Positions 16,522 to 24,851 of a stretch of 64,000 bases of DNA are shown here, in pieces. Under the pieces are notes generated by a model. That model saw only the letters and a program-made list of their open reading frames with translations, was not told where the DNA came from and searched no databases. The position numbers and the translations under genes are program-made. Origin of the DNA: Rikenellaceae bacterium (GTDB taxonomy: Bacteria; Bacteroidota; Bacteroidia; Bacteroidales; UBA932); the NCBI GenBank assembly GCA_900771005.1, contig CAAGMI010000125.1, positions 1-64,000 on the forward strand, in the 5' to 3' direction. Position 1 is the stretch's first letter, and the number at the start of each line of letters is the position of its first letter.

Positions 16522-16552
16522 GCGCAAAACGCGAGTCACTCGCGTTTTGCGC
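16522..16552. repeat. Near-perfect palindrome, 15-bp arms and 1-base centre
   Basis: The arm GCGCAAAACGCGAGT (16522-16536) is followed by one C and the exact reverse complement ending at 16552. It lies 23 bp beyond the stop of the ATPase gene and 38 bp from repeat copy A. It could stop ATPase transcription, although no T-run follows on either strand, or be a protein-binding or recombination site. Confidence 0.75.
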
Positions 16553-16574
16553 TACTGCACTGAATAATGGCATT

Positions 16575-18002
16575 CTATACGAACAAGTCCTCCATGGTAA
16601 TAACCTTTGGGAATCTTCCGGAGAACTCATTGCTCTTTAAACCATACGTAGTAATCAGAACGGAAATGATACTGCCTTTAACGTGAGAATACTCCCTTAC
16701 CTTGTCAATTCTCTCCTCGATTTTCCTTGCGTATCCGCCAGTTACTGAATACTCCCTGCGGCTGAACTTTATCTCGCAGACGTTTATCACTCTGTCATCC
16801 CTGTCGATGATCAGGTCTATCTGCATTCCGGGATTCTCATTGTCTCCTTCCACGGACCAGGATGATTCCCGGGTCATGACACCGGAGATACCAAGCGAAT
16901 GCTTTACCTGGTCTATATGGCTGAAGACAACTTCCTCAAACGCAAGTCCAAGCCAGCTGTTCATTGCCGATGAGTTGTAGTTGTTCTGCCAATACATCTT
17001 GTTCCCGGCATTCTTCCTGACGTGGTGGAGATAGAAATAACAGAACAGGTCCGAGAGCTTGTATTTCCTTTCCGTTTCTCCGAAAGGGATATATGAAGAA
17101 ATGAACCGGCTCTTCTCAAGGGCCTGCAAGGATTCGGAAAACGTGCCACCGGAGGATTGTTTCATGCCCTTCAGGATTTCATCTCTTGTCAGTCCACAGC
17201 GTTTGCTCCCGACGAGAGCCACAATCTCCTTCAACATCTCAGGATTGGTGAACTGCGACTGGAACAGCTTGTCGAATTCATCCGCCAGGCTCCCCTCTTT
17301 ATCGAAAAGCAACGTATCGATATTCTGTGCCACGCTCAAATCTCTGCGCAGCTGCGACAGATAGTACGGAATTCCGCCAAGGGCCATATAGCAGAGTATG
17401 ATGTCGTAATTGTCAATGCAGAACCCTTCAGAGTCGAAGTATTCACGACACTCCTTCAACGTGAAGGGTTTTACATATATTCTGGAGGTGGTCCTGTTAT
17501 AGAGACCGCCCTTATTGTCAAGCATCTTGTCAACAATCCAGGATGTCGCACTGCCGCAGACAATCAGTTTCACATGCTTTCTTGCCAGACACCAGTCGTT
17601 GCAAAAATGTTCGAAGGCTGACAGGAAGTTTGCCCTCGGAGTATCCATCCATGGCAATTCATCAATGAAAATCACCTGTTTGCTTCCATCATATTTCATG
17701 TCAAGCAGTTCTTGGAGCAGGTGAAATGCTTCCGTCCACGTTGTTGGACAAGGGATGCTTGAGTCCAGCCCATATGATTTCAACGAATAGAAGAATTCCT
17801 GCAACTGAATCTTCATCAGTCCGGTTTTCTTTCTTCCTATCGGAGACACAGCGGTGTGCTTGAAGGCATAACTGTTTGAAAAGAACTCGTTAACAAGGTA
17901 AGTCTTTCCGACACGTCTTCTTCCATACACAACAACAATTTCGGCTTTGTTGCTGTCCAAAAATCTTTGCAAACCTGCAACCTCTTGTTTTCTTCCTATC
18001 AT
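16575..18002 (-). CDS. DUF234-type AAA ATPase with a nuclease-like C-terminus
   Basis: 475 aa from the ATG at 18002 (MIGRKQEV). The P-loop YGRRRVGKTYLV is at about residues 28-39, Walker B is VIFIDELPWMD, and sensor-like VCGSATSW follows. A winged-helix segment and a C-terminal region with D-(x)n-E-x-K (MQIDLIIDRDDRVINVCEIKFS) follow, the pattern of a PD-(D/E)XK nuclease fold found in DUF234 proteins. This ATPase family is scattered over bacteria and archaea with variable copy number and no settled role; links to mobile elements or defence are often suspected. It has its own consensus promoter and lies between repeat copies A and B. Confidence 0.85.
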   Translation of the reverse strand: MIGRKQEVAGLQRFLDSNKAEIVVVYGRRRVGKTYLVNEFFSNSYAFKHTAVSPIGRKKTGLMKIQLQEFFYSLKSYGLDSSIPCPTTWTEAFHLLQELLDMKYDGSKQVIFIDELPWMDTPRANFLSAFEHFCNDWCLARKHVKLIVCGSATSWIVDKMLDNKGGLYNRTTSRIYVKPFTLKECREYFDSEGFCIDNYDIILCYMALGGIPYYLSQLRRDLSVAQNIDTLLFDKEGSLADEFDKLFQSQFTNPEMLKEIVALVGSKRCGLTRDEILKGMKQSSGGTFSESLQALEKSRFISSYIPFGETERKYKLSDLFCYFYLHHVRKNAGNKMYWQNNYNSSAMNSWLGLAFEEVVFSHIDQVKHSLGISGVMTRESSWSVEGDNENPGMQIDLIIDRDDRVINVCEIKFSRREYSVTGGYARKIEERIDKVREYSHVKGSIISVLITTYGLKSNEFSGRFPKVITMEDLFV

Positions 18003-18021
18003 AGCCAATCTTATTTGCCCA

Positions 18022-18029
18022 CAAATATA
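18022..18029 (-). promoter_or_regulatory. Consensus promoter of the ATPase gene
   Basis: TATATTTG (reverse strand) at 18022-18029 with a TTTG at 18050-18053, a 20-bp spacer, and the ATG 19 bp downstream. The -33 element lies inside a perfect 12-bp palindrome, ATTTGGCCAAAT (18043-18054), a possible operator. Confidence 0.7.
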
Positions 18030-18189
18030 GAGAATTCCCGTGATTTGGCCAAATAAAACAATTTAATTTAGCCAAGCCTGGTATTTGTCGTCTTGAATTG
18101 GCTATTTTAAACTACGGGCTTAACCATGTATGCTGTATTCATCCGTATGTACAGATAAAACTGGCTATGGAATTTTCAGATTGCTGATT

Positions 18190-19824
18190 TCATTCAGTCT
18201 GATATTCAAACCAATCAATGTCGAAGTATCCTTTGTCAGTCTCCTTGTCACTTTGCGCGAATACACCCAGCATCACTCCTGTGAATCCGCCGATTACCTC
18301 TGTCGAAAGGTAGCGGAAATCCATCTTGGCAAGAGTGATATAATTACGATTGTCCGAAGAAAGCTGAAGGTAGTAGTAATCTTTGTCGGAGGAGATTCTC
18401 AAATATGCTGTATTCCCTTTCAGTTCAATCTTCTGCTCAGTGTGGCTTATAGCACCAAGACGTATGCTCGGATATGCAATGAACTTGCCATTACAGCACT
18501 CTACGATAACATCATAATGGTTGAGAGGAGCGGCAAAGGCGGTAATGCCGGCTTGCATTCCTTCTGTCAGATGAGAGAAATCGGCCTTCACCGTTGCCGT
18601 GAAATGTAGTTCTGTTTGCCTACGTGCAACAAAGGTTGGAGATGTTGCGGCATCAAGTCTTTCGTTTGATGGCTTCAGGCGCAACCACCCCTTGCGCTCC
18701 TTCAGTTCATAGTTGGAATACGTAGGATTGCCGATGCTCATCCAGCCCATAGGCAAACCAATAGCGTGATAACTATCTTCCGGAGCATCACGCTTCACAA
18801 AATCAAACTCTTCACGCACAGGGTCTTCAGGCATAGGAACCTGTGGCAATGTCGAGCACTCCATATCGACAGACAAAGTTCCATTGCCGTTTACCACAGG
18901 CCATGCGTTCTTATCCCACTGTACAGGGGCAAGCATCGTCTCTCTGCCCATTACATGCAGCAGATAACCGCTTGTGCGATATCCCAGACATATCATCCAC
19001 CAGGACGAATCGGGGGCTTGTACGAGATCTGCATGGCCGAGTCCCTGTATCTGGCTGTTCTGCATCTCCATATTGAAGTGCGAAAGGATTGGGTTCGCAC
19101 GGTTTCCTTCGTATGGGCCAAAGAGCGAACGGCTGCGGAGAATGTTTACGTGATGACCATGCTCCGTACCGCCTTCAGCAAGAATCAGATAATAGTAGCC
19201 ATCCTTCTTGTATATGTGAGGCCCTTCCGGGTAACGGCCACCCAGGCCGGCACCAAGGTGGTGAATCTCGCCCACCTGCTTACCCGTCTCCACATCTATC
19301 TCGCAAATCTTGATGTCTCCCTCTTTCCACAGGAAATATGTCCTATCTCCTTCGAAGTAAAGTGTAGGATCGCAACTTCCTATAGCAAAGTCTATTACCA
19401 CAGGATCCGACCATTCGCCTGCCGGATTGTCCGTCCAGACATAAAAGTGCCGGCGCGAAGGGAAGACCGTGGTGACCATATAGAACCGATTGTTGCGCTC
19501 GTTATATCGGATGGTTGTAGCGTATATCCCCGCGTTGGTCCAACCTAATTCGGGATTACTCTGACTGTAAAGGTCTGACAAGTCGAGTTGTGAGGGTCGG
19601 GTAAGGCAATTGCCCACCTGCTCCCAGTTGACAAGGTCTTTACTGTGGAATACCGGAACTCCGGGGAAATATTGGAACGTGCTGTTGACCAGATAGAAAT
19701 CATCGCCAGCCCTGCAAACTGAAGGGTCGGAATGAAAACCAGGAAGTATTGGATTTCTGAAACCTTGCGCTGAAAGTATACTTGCCCACAATGCAACACC
19801 AATGATGATAAGAATCTTTTTCAT
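18190..19824 (-). CDS. GH43 beta-xylosidase/arabinofuranosidase-like enzyme with lectin-like C-terminal domain
   Basis: 544 aa with a signal peptide (cleavage after ILSAQ, about 20). The five-bladed GH43 propeller shows the catalytic base Asp in PGFHSDPSV, the pKa-modulating Asp in GSCDPTLYF and the general acid Glu in RYPEGPHIYKKDGYYYL. From about residue 340 a beta-sandwich of the GH43 C2/DUF1349 kind follows (FTATVKADF, GITAFAAPLNHYDVIVE, YLRISSDKDYYYLQLSSDN). The enzyme would release arabinose or xylose from xylan side chains or ends; the exact activity cannot be read. It is separated from the epimerase gene by repeat copy B and a terminator, so it is not part of that operon. Confidence 0.9.
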   Translation of the reverse strand: MKKILIIIGVALWASILSAQGFRNPILPGFHSDPSVCRAGDDFYLVNSTFQYFPGVPVFHSKDLVNWEQVGNCLTRPSQLDLSDLYSQSNPELGWTNAGIYATTIRYNERNNRFYMVTTVFPSRRHFYVWTDNPAGEWSDPVVIDFAIGSCDPTLYFEGDRTYFLWKEGDIKICEIDVETGKQVGEIHHLGAGLGGRYPEGPHIYKKDGYYYLILAEGGTEHGHHVNILRSRSLFGPYEGNRANPILSHFNMEMQNSQIQGLGHADLVQAPDSSWWMICLGYRTSGYLLHVMGRETMLAPVQWDKNAWPVVNGNGTLSVDMECSTLPQVPMPEDPVREEFDFVKRDAPEDSYHAIGLPMGWMSIGNPTYSNYELKERKGWLRLKPSNERLDAATSPTFVARRQTELHFTATVKADFSHLTEGMQAGITAFAAPLNHYDVIVECCNGKFIAYPSIRLGAISHTEQKIELKGNTAYLRISSDKDYYYLQLSSDNRNYITLAKMDFRYLSTEVIGGFTGVMLGVFAQSDKETDKGYFDIDWFEYQTE

Positions 19825-19872
19825 GTCCTACAATGATATTCTTTTGAATCAATCAGTTTCATACCTCAAGCA

Positions 19873-19880
19873 CAAATATA
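19873..19880 (-). promoter_or_regulatory. TATATTTG -7 box upstream of the GH43 gene
   Basis: A perfect reverse-strand motif 48 bp before the GH43 ATG, leaving a leader of about 40 nt. No clear -33 TTTG is present. Confidence 0.5.
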
Positions 19881-19919
19881 CTTCAATTCCACAACGACAC
19901 GAACATATTGCAAAAATAA

Positions 19920-19939
19920 TCCGGGCCATAAAGCCCGGA
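19920..19939 (-). terminator. Intrinsic terminator behind the epimerase repeat
   Basis: TCCGGGC and GCCCGGA pair around CATAAA; on the minus strand the stem is followed by TTATTTTTG. It should end leftward transcription from the SGNH/epimerase operon, about 110 bp past the epimerase stop, and isolates the GH43 promoter. Confidence 0.7.
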
Positions 19940-20003
19940 CAAAACGCACATGCGTATGGAATGCAAAAGATCCAGTTTGATTCATCTGTATGAGCGGACC
20001 ATA

Positions 20004-20103
20004 CCTGCGGGGAGCACCGGGTGTCCTCTATGTCAAGGTTTGATGCCGATGTCAGAGCAGTTCCAATCCTATTCCGGGACGGTCCGGGAGGCATATCATA
20101 CCG
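20004..20103. repeat. Copy B of the 3'-end repeat, in place at the epimerase gene
   Basis: This copy spans the true end of the epimerase gene (codons for ICLPDRPGIGLELL and the TGA) and about 50 bp of downstream DNA. It is 98% identical to copy A at 16384, 3,620 bp away in the same orientation. Confidence 0.92.
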
Positions 20104-21197
20104 CCTTCGACGGTCATTCCGCGGAATCTGTCGTTGCTGATCAGGAGATTCCCGTCGAGGTCGGCAAAATCTACTTCAGGACTGAGGTGCGCTGCCGCCG
20201 AAGTGGCGCAGGAAGTTTCAGTCATACACCCGAGCATCACCTTCATTCCCTCGGCGCGCGCGTATGCGATCATCTTTCGGGCCTCGCACAGACCGGTGCA
20301 CTTCATCAGTTTTATGTTGATGCCGGAAAATGCGCCCCTGATGCCGGGAATGTCCTTGAGCCGCTGGATGCTTTCATCCGCGAAAATTGGGACAGGGCTG
20401 CGCTCAGTAATCCAGGCGATGTCGTCCAGACGGTCTGTCGCCATAGGCTGCTCCACCATCTTCACTCCGTTCTCGGCCAGGAAAAAGATCTCATCGAGGG
20501 CTTTGCTGCGGTCTTTCCAACCCTGATTGGCATCCACCACCAGAGGGATGTCGGTTACGCTGCGCACCGTCCTGACCATTTCTTCATCATTGTCAAGTCC
20601 GACCTTTATCTTGAGCACCTTGTATTTGCCGGCGCATTCCAGAGTCTTCTCCCTTACTATTTCGGGTGTGTCGATACCTATTGTGAATGAAGTTGCAGGA
20701 GCCTTTGCGGGGTTGTACCCCCACAGCCTGTACAGCGGTTGTCCGAGGAGTTTCCCCACCAGATCGTGCAGAGCGATATCGATGGCGGCCTTTGCCGGAG
20801 CGTCACCGTCGGACAGGGAGTCCACATATGCGAGTATGTCTTCGATGCAGCACGGGTCGGAGAATCGGGAAAGATCCACTTTTTCGAGAAAACTGCAGAC
20901 ACTTTCGACAGTATGCCCGAGGTATGGCGGCATAGATGCTTCTCCATAGCCTGTAATCCCGTCGTATTCTATCTCAACCTGTACGTCCGGAGTGGTGGTG
21001 CGGGAGTAAGAGGCGACAGTGAAGGTATGGGCCAGCTGGATCTCGTAAGGGAACCAGCTGAGCTTCATCTTTGCACCGGAATGGATTGCAGCAGGGGATG
21101 CGATGTCCTTGCGACCGGATGCGGGAGCCGAGCAGGATGCTATTGCCAGCCCTGCTCCCAATGCCGCCGAAGTCTTAAGGAATTCCCTGCGTTCCAT
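20052..21197 (-). CDS. Exported L-Ala-D/L-Glu (dipeptide) epimerase, Tat-lipoprotein signal
   Basis: 381 aa enolase-superfamily enzyme. The K-x-K pair is KIK (Lys196, Lys198); metal ligands are Asp222 (DANQGW), Glu249 (VEQP) and Asp274 (ADES), and the opposite base is Lys296 (INIKLMK). These are the dipeptide-epimerase features, acting on L-Ala-D-Glu released from peptidoglycan. Unusually it begins MERREFLKTSAALG with twin arginines and a lipobox-like IASC at residue 22, so export by Tat and lipidation are likely. It is 6 bp after the SGNH hydrolase gene in the same operon. The last 16 codons are duplicated at two other places in the window. Confidence 0.88.
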   Translation of the reverse strand: MERREFLKTSAALGAGLAIASCSAPASGRKDIASPAAIHSGAKMKLSWFPYEIQLAHTFTVASYSRTTTPDVQVEIEYDGITGYGEASMPPYLGHTVESVCSFLEKVDLSRFSDPCCIEDILAYVDSLSDGDAPAKAAIDIALHDLVGKLLGQPLYRLWGYNPAKAPATSFTIGIDTPEIVREKTLECAGKYKVLKIKVGLDNDEEMVRTVRSVTDIPLVVDANQGWKDRSKALDEIFFLAENGVKMVEQPMATDRLDDIAWITERSPVPIFADESIQRLKDIPGIRGAFSGINIKLMKCTGLCEARKMIAYARAEGMKVMLGCMTETSCATSAAAHLSPEVDFADLDGNLLISNDRFRGMTVEGGMICLPDRPGIGLELL

Positions 21198-21203
21198 TTA
21201 TGA

Positions 21204-21866
21204 TTATTTAATGGCCTCTACAAGCTGGTCGCAGATGGCCTCCATACCCTTGATAGAAGGGTGTCCGTTCTGCTTCTCAATGTCGTGGAGTTCGATGAGC
21301 TGTACTCCGAAGTGCTTGCAGACTTCGCGGAAGGACTCATTTACATCTTCTTTCAGCTCGGAATTGAGAAGTACGTACACGGTTGCTTTCGGATATATTC
21401 TTGAGAGTCCGTCCAGCATGTAGGCGATAGCCGGGCGAAGGGAGTTGCAGTCTTCTTTCGAAATGTCCGAATATTTGTATTCACCGACCGGAGAACCGGC
21501 CCAGGCATCGTTGGTGCCGCCGAAGACAAAGATGATGTCAGGATTGCCAAGCTTCCAAAGGCGTGAATTGAATGACGAGTTCGCTACGTTCCAGCGGCCG
21601 TAACCGGTATTGCATACAGTGGTGCCTCCCCAGGAATCGTTCACTTCAAGAGTATACCCCATAGCCTTGTTGTAAAGGCTCCACCAGGTCTGGCTCACAT
21701 CCTTCACGTCATTGCGGTCATTAGGGTAGAAAGGAGCATATCCATCCGGATTGCAGCCTTCGAAAGTGGAATAGGAATCACCGAGAATAGAGACCTTCTT
21801 GGTCTGGGCATTTGCTGACACTACGGTCATAGCCACGATAAAAATGCTTAGAATAATCTTTTTCAT
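21204..21866 (-). CDS. Secreted SGNH/GDSL hydrolase
   Basis: 220 aa with a Sec signal (cleavage after SANA, residue 20). Block I is ILGDSYSTFEG (Ser31), block III is FGGTNDAW, and the C-terminal His is in NGHPSIKGM. The Asp usually three residues before this His is Gln here; an Asp occurs earlier in LHDIEKQNGHPS. Such proteins are esterases or deacetylases for sugars or cell-wall glycans. Its operon partner is the dipeptide epimerase, so peptidoglycan turnover is one possibility, and xylan deacetylation another. Confidence 0.88.
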   Translation of the reverse strand: MKKIILSIFIVAMTVVSANAQTKKVSILGDSYSTFEGCNPDGYAPFYPNDRNDVKDVSQTWWSLYNKAMGYTLEVNDSWGGTTVCNTGYGRWNVANSSFNSRLWKLGNPDIIFVFGGTNDAWAGSPVGEYKYSDISKEDCNSLRPAIAYMLDGLSRIYPKATVYVLLNSELKEDVNESFREVCKHFGVQLIELHDIEKQNGHPSIKGMEAICDQLVEAIK

Positions 21867-21871
21867 GATAC

Positions 21872-21879
21872 CAAAGATA
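21872..21879 (-). promoter_or_regulatory. TATCTTTG -7 box of the SGNH hydrolase/epimerase operon
   Basis: A reverse-strand TAnnTTTG match, 5 bp before the ATG at 21866, so again very close to the start codon. Confidence 0.5.
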
Positions 21880-21924
21880 ACAGTTTTCCATGATATATAT
21901 ATTCTCCCTGACGATAGGAGTCGA

Positions 21925-21957
21925 AAAAAGCAGCAAACTTTGACGTTGCTGCTTTTT
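21925..21957 (-). terminator. Intrinsic terminator of the M16 protease gene
   Basis: AAAAAGCAGCAA and TTGCTGCTTTTT form a 12-bp perfect stem around a 9-base loop, 21 bp after the protease stop, with T-runs on either strand. Confidence 0.85.
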
Positions 21958-21978
21958 AATGTTCAGGAGGTATAAGGA

Positions 21979-24759
21979 TTATATAGCCTCGATGAGTTTG
22001 GCCTCAGGAAGGTTCTTGAGCTGGGTTGCTGCATCTCCGACGACAACTATTATCATATTGTCGACGTTGAGATATTCCTCAGCCTTTGCCTTGATGTCTT
22101 CCAGAGTCATGGCATTGACAACCTCTTCTTCCTTTGAGATGAAATCGTCAGGAAGATTGTATTGCCTGATGCTTGAAAGGATGCCGACGAGGCTTTGAGC
22201 CGTTTCGAATGCAGAGGCATTTGATCTGAGCATCGCTCCCTTTACACCGTCGAGCTTTTCCTGAGTGTATTCCTCTCCGAATCTGTCGATGATTTCCTTG
22301 AACAGAGCTACAGATTCCTTGGTTGAACTTCCCTGGACGCTTGATGCGGCGTGGAAGTATCCTGTCTCGAGATTGGAAGAGAATGCCGAACTTGCTCCAT
22401 AGGTATAACCCCTCTGGAGACGGAGCACTTCGAAGAGTCGTCCTGCAGAGCCTGCACCGAGCTTTTCGTTGAGGACGTCCAGTTTGTGATATTCAGGATC
22501 GCTGATGGTCATACCAGGACCGATGATGTATATATATGACTGTTTTGAACCCGGGAAGTCGATGAAGTATGTACCAGGGGCGGCACTTTCCCCGACTGTT
22601 ATTTCAGGGACGCTTACTTCCGCACCATCCCATCCCTCAAGCACTGCAAGAGCTTTCTTGAGAGTAGGGAGGTCGATGTCTCCGGCAACGTCAATATGTG
22701 TGTTCTTCGGTGTGAGTGTAGCATAGTATGCCTTGATGTCATCCATAGTGATAGCATCGATGCTCTCGTTGGTGACGAACTGCGTGTAGATGCAGTCTCC
22801 GAGCCAGAGCTTTGTAGCAGCTCTCGAACCGAGAGAGGTGATGCTTGTCTTAGCATTCTGTATCGCTGATTTCTGGCTCTTTACTGCACGTGAGAAGGCT
22901 GCCTCGTCAAATCTCGGTTTGGTGATCATCTCATTCACGATTTCCATCACTGCAGGGAGATTCTTTGTCAGGGAGCTGACGGAGATGTTCGTTGATTTGG
23001 TGCCTCCGGATACACGGGCGCTTGCTCCGAGTTTCTGCAGAGCCTGTTCGAGCTCAAATGCCGTGTGCTCTGAAGTCCCTTCGTTCATCATACTTGCGTT
23101 GATGGATGCGGTTCCTCTCTTTCCTGCAGGATCAAGAACGGATCCTCCGTCAATGGAAATGGTGAGATTGACCATAGGGATTTCGCTTTGAGTGATGCCG
23201 GCAACGTCGATTCCGTTGGCAAGTGTTGTCCTCCAGATGGCAGGGACATTTGTCTTAGGAGTGTTGGCCATATAATCAGGTTCGATGCTGCGGTCTATCT
23301 TGGACGGAGTGCGTTCGTAGTCATCATCAACGATTGCTCCTGCCTTGCTGCTCATCGTCTGCTTGCTCTGGTCCTCCATTGTGAGCTGGGCTGGAACGCT
23401 GCCTTCAATGGAGAGATCGACTTCTCCCTGAGGGACAGCCACTACTGCAACATAGTTCTGACCCTTTATATATTTATTGTAAACTCTCATCACATCCTCG
23501 GCTGTAACCTTGTTGAAGTCGGCGATATCATCGACGAACTTGTCGGCTTTGCCGTAGAATTCCTTGCTTCTTGCAAGCATCATAGCCTTGCCGAGCACGC
23601 TGCCCAGACTATGGTATGCTGAAATTTCGTTCATTGCCTTGATTGTAGCAAGTTCCTCTTCATCCACGCCGTTGGCCTCGAAGTCAGCCATTGCCTGGTC
23701 TATTGCTTCCATGATGAGGTCGATATCGACACCAGGGAAAGCGGTGGCGCTGATGCTGACCTGACCTGCGCTTTCGCGTGAAGAATTGTATGCGGATACG
23801 CGTGGAGCGAGATTCTTCTCTACGATATTCTTGTAGAGAGGGGAATTCTTGCCGCGTCCGAAGAGGCTGCAGAATGCATCCAATGCTGCTTCGTCCTCGT
23901 GTCCGGAAGCGACAGCAGACCAAGCTATATCGACAGCCGGCATGCTTGCGAACTGGTCTTCATAATACAGGGTCTTGGTCTCGTCGAGAGTGACGTCCCA
24001 CACTGCAGGCTTTTCAACAGGGTGGCTCGGGATTTCAGCGAAATACTTGTCGATGAGAGCCTTCACCTCCTCGGTATCGAAATCTCCGGCTATGCAGAGG
24101 GTGGCGTTTGAAGGTACGTAATATGTGCCGTAGAATTCCTTTACATCCTCGATGGTAGCAGATTTGACATCCTCGAATTCACCGATTACTGTCCAGCTGT
24201 AAGGATGTCTCTTAGGGAAAAAGTTCTTGCACATCACATCATCCATCATACCGTAGGCATTGTTTACTTCGGTCTGACGTTTCTCATTGCAGATGACGTC
24301 TTTTTCACGCTCAAGGCCGCTCTGAGTGACGGTATTGATGAAATAGCCCATACGGTCTGATTCCATCCAGAGGATTTTCTCCAGGGCGTTGCGCGGTACG
24401 CACTCATAGTAGATGGTATAGTCGTTTGAGGTGCCTCCGTTGAAGGTTCCTCCCATATCGGCGATTTTGGTGAAGAAAGCATTTCGAGGGAGATTCTCGG
24501 AACGCTGGAAAAGCATGTGCTCGAAAAAGTGGGCGAATCCTGTTTTGCCTTCCTTCTCACGGGCGCTGCCGACGTGGAATGCAATGGCCTGAGCGACGAT
24601 AGGGTCACTGTGGTCTTCGTGGAGCACTACTTTGAGTCCGTTGTCAAGAGTGTACTCTTCGTAGTCGATGTGCACAGCCTCGCTGTCATTCCCTTTACAG
24701 GAAGAAAGAGCGGCAATAGCTGCCATTGCTGCTAATAAATAGACAATAGTCCTTTTCAT
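21979..24759 (-). CDS. Two-domain M16 metalloprotease (insulinase/pitrilysin family), lipoprotein
   Basis: 926 aa from the ATG at 24759 (MKRTIVYLL); the longer upstream frame is unlikely. The lipobox is ALSSC at residue 21. The first M16 half has the inverted zinc motif HFFEH (His77, Glu80, His81) and a downstream Glu in ICNEKRQTEVNN as third ligand. The second half (from about 500, WRTTLANGIDV...) lacks the zinc motif and ends with the R/Y pair in LRLQRGYTYGASSAF that helps form the active chamber. These enzymes degrade peptides inside a closed shell, here presumably in the periplasm. Confidence 0.92.
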   Translation of the reverse strand: MKRTIVYLLAAMAAIAALSSCKGNDSEAVHIDYEEYTLDNGLKVVLHEDHSDPIVAQAIAFHVGSAREKEGKTGFAHFFEHMLFQRSENLPRNAFFTKIADMGGTFNGGTSNDYTIYYECVPRNALEKILWMESDRMGYFINTVTQSGLEREKDVICNEKRQTEVNNAYGMMDDVMCKNFFPKRHPYSWTVIGEFEDVKSATIEDVKEFYGTYYVPSNATLCIAGDFDTEEVKALIDKYFAEIPSHPVEKPAVWDVTLDETKTLYYEDQFASMPAVDIAWSAVASGHEDEAALDAFCSLFGRGKNSPLYKNIVEKNLAPRVSAYNSSRESAGQVSISATAFPGVDIDLIMEAIDQAMADFEANGVDEEELATIKAMNEISAYHSLGSVLGKAMMLARSKEFYGKADKFVDDIADFNKVTAEDVMRVYNKYIKGQNYVAVVAVPQGEVDLSIEGSVPAQLTMEDQSKQTMSSKAGAIVDDDYERTPSKIDRSIEPDYMANTPKTNVPAIWRTTLANGIDVAGITQSEIPMVNLTISIDGGSVLDPAGKRGTASINASMMNEGTSEHTAFELEQALQKLGASARVSGGTKSTNISVSSLTKNLPAVMEIVNEMITKPRFDEAAFSRAVKSQKSAIQNAKTSITSLGSRAATKLWLGDCIYTQFVTNESIDAITMDDIKAYYATLTPKNTHIDVAGDIDLPTLKKALAVLEGWDGAEVSVPEITVGESAAPGTYFIDFPGSKQSYIYIIGPGMTISDPEYHKLDVLNEKLGAGSAGRLFEVLRLQRGYTYGASSAFSSNLETGYFHAASSVQGSSTKESVALFKEIIDRFGEEYTQEKLDGVKGAMLRSNASAFETAQSLVGILSSIRQYNLPDDFISKEEEVVNAMTLEDIKAKAEEYLNVDNMIIVVVGDAATQLKNLPEAKLIEAI

Positions 24760-24801
24760 ATTATTAAATCTTAAATGATTGATAATTCTAGCCCAACGTG
24801 A

Positions 24802-24809
24802 CAAATATA
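24802..24809 (-). promoter_or_regulatory. TATATTTG -7 box for the M16 protease gene
   Basis: A perfect reverse-strand motif 42 bp before the ATG at 24759. It is back-to-back with the box for the thioredoxin-like gene at 24832. Confidence 0.55.
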
Positions 24810-24831
24810 AGATAATAATCGCCGTTTTTTA

Positions 24832-24839
24832 TATATTTG
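24832..24839 (+). promoter_or_regulatory. TATATTTG -7 box for the TlpA-like gene
   Basis: A perfect motif 12 bp before the ATG at 24852; this places transcription start after the TTG at 24837, which therefore cannot be the start codon. Confidence 0.6.
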
Positions 24840-24851
24840 TCCCTGAAAAAT

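Noticed and set aside
16280..16630. Minus-strand frame of 116 codons over repeat copy A, sharing a start with a frame near 19849-20094
   Set aside because: The shared protein sequence comes from the duplicated 3'-end DNA in a wrong frame; it is not a gene family.
18766..19548. Plus-strand frame of 260 codons opposite GH43
   Set aside because: It mirrors the GH43 gene, whose catalytic residues are all intact on the minus strand.
16384..20103. CRISPR-like or IS-like interpretation of the repeated 100-bp sequence
   Set aside because: There are only three copies, kilobases apart and of different lengths, with no spacers, no terminal inverted repeats and no transposase.
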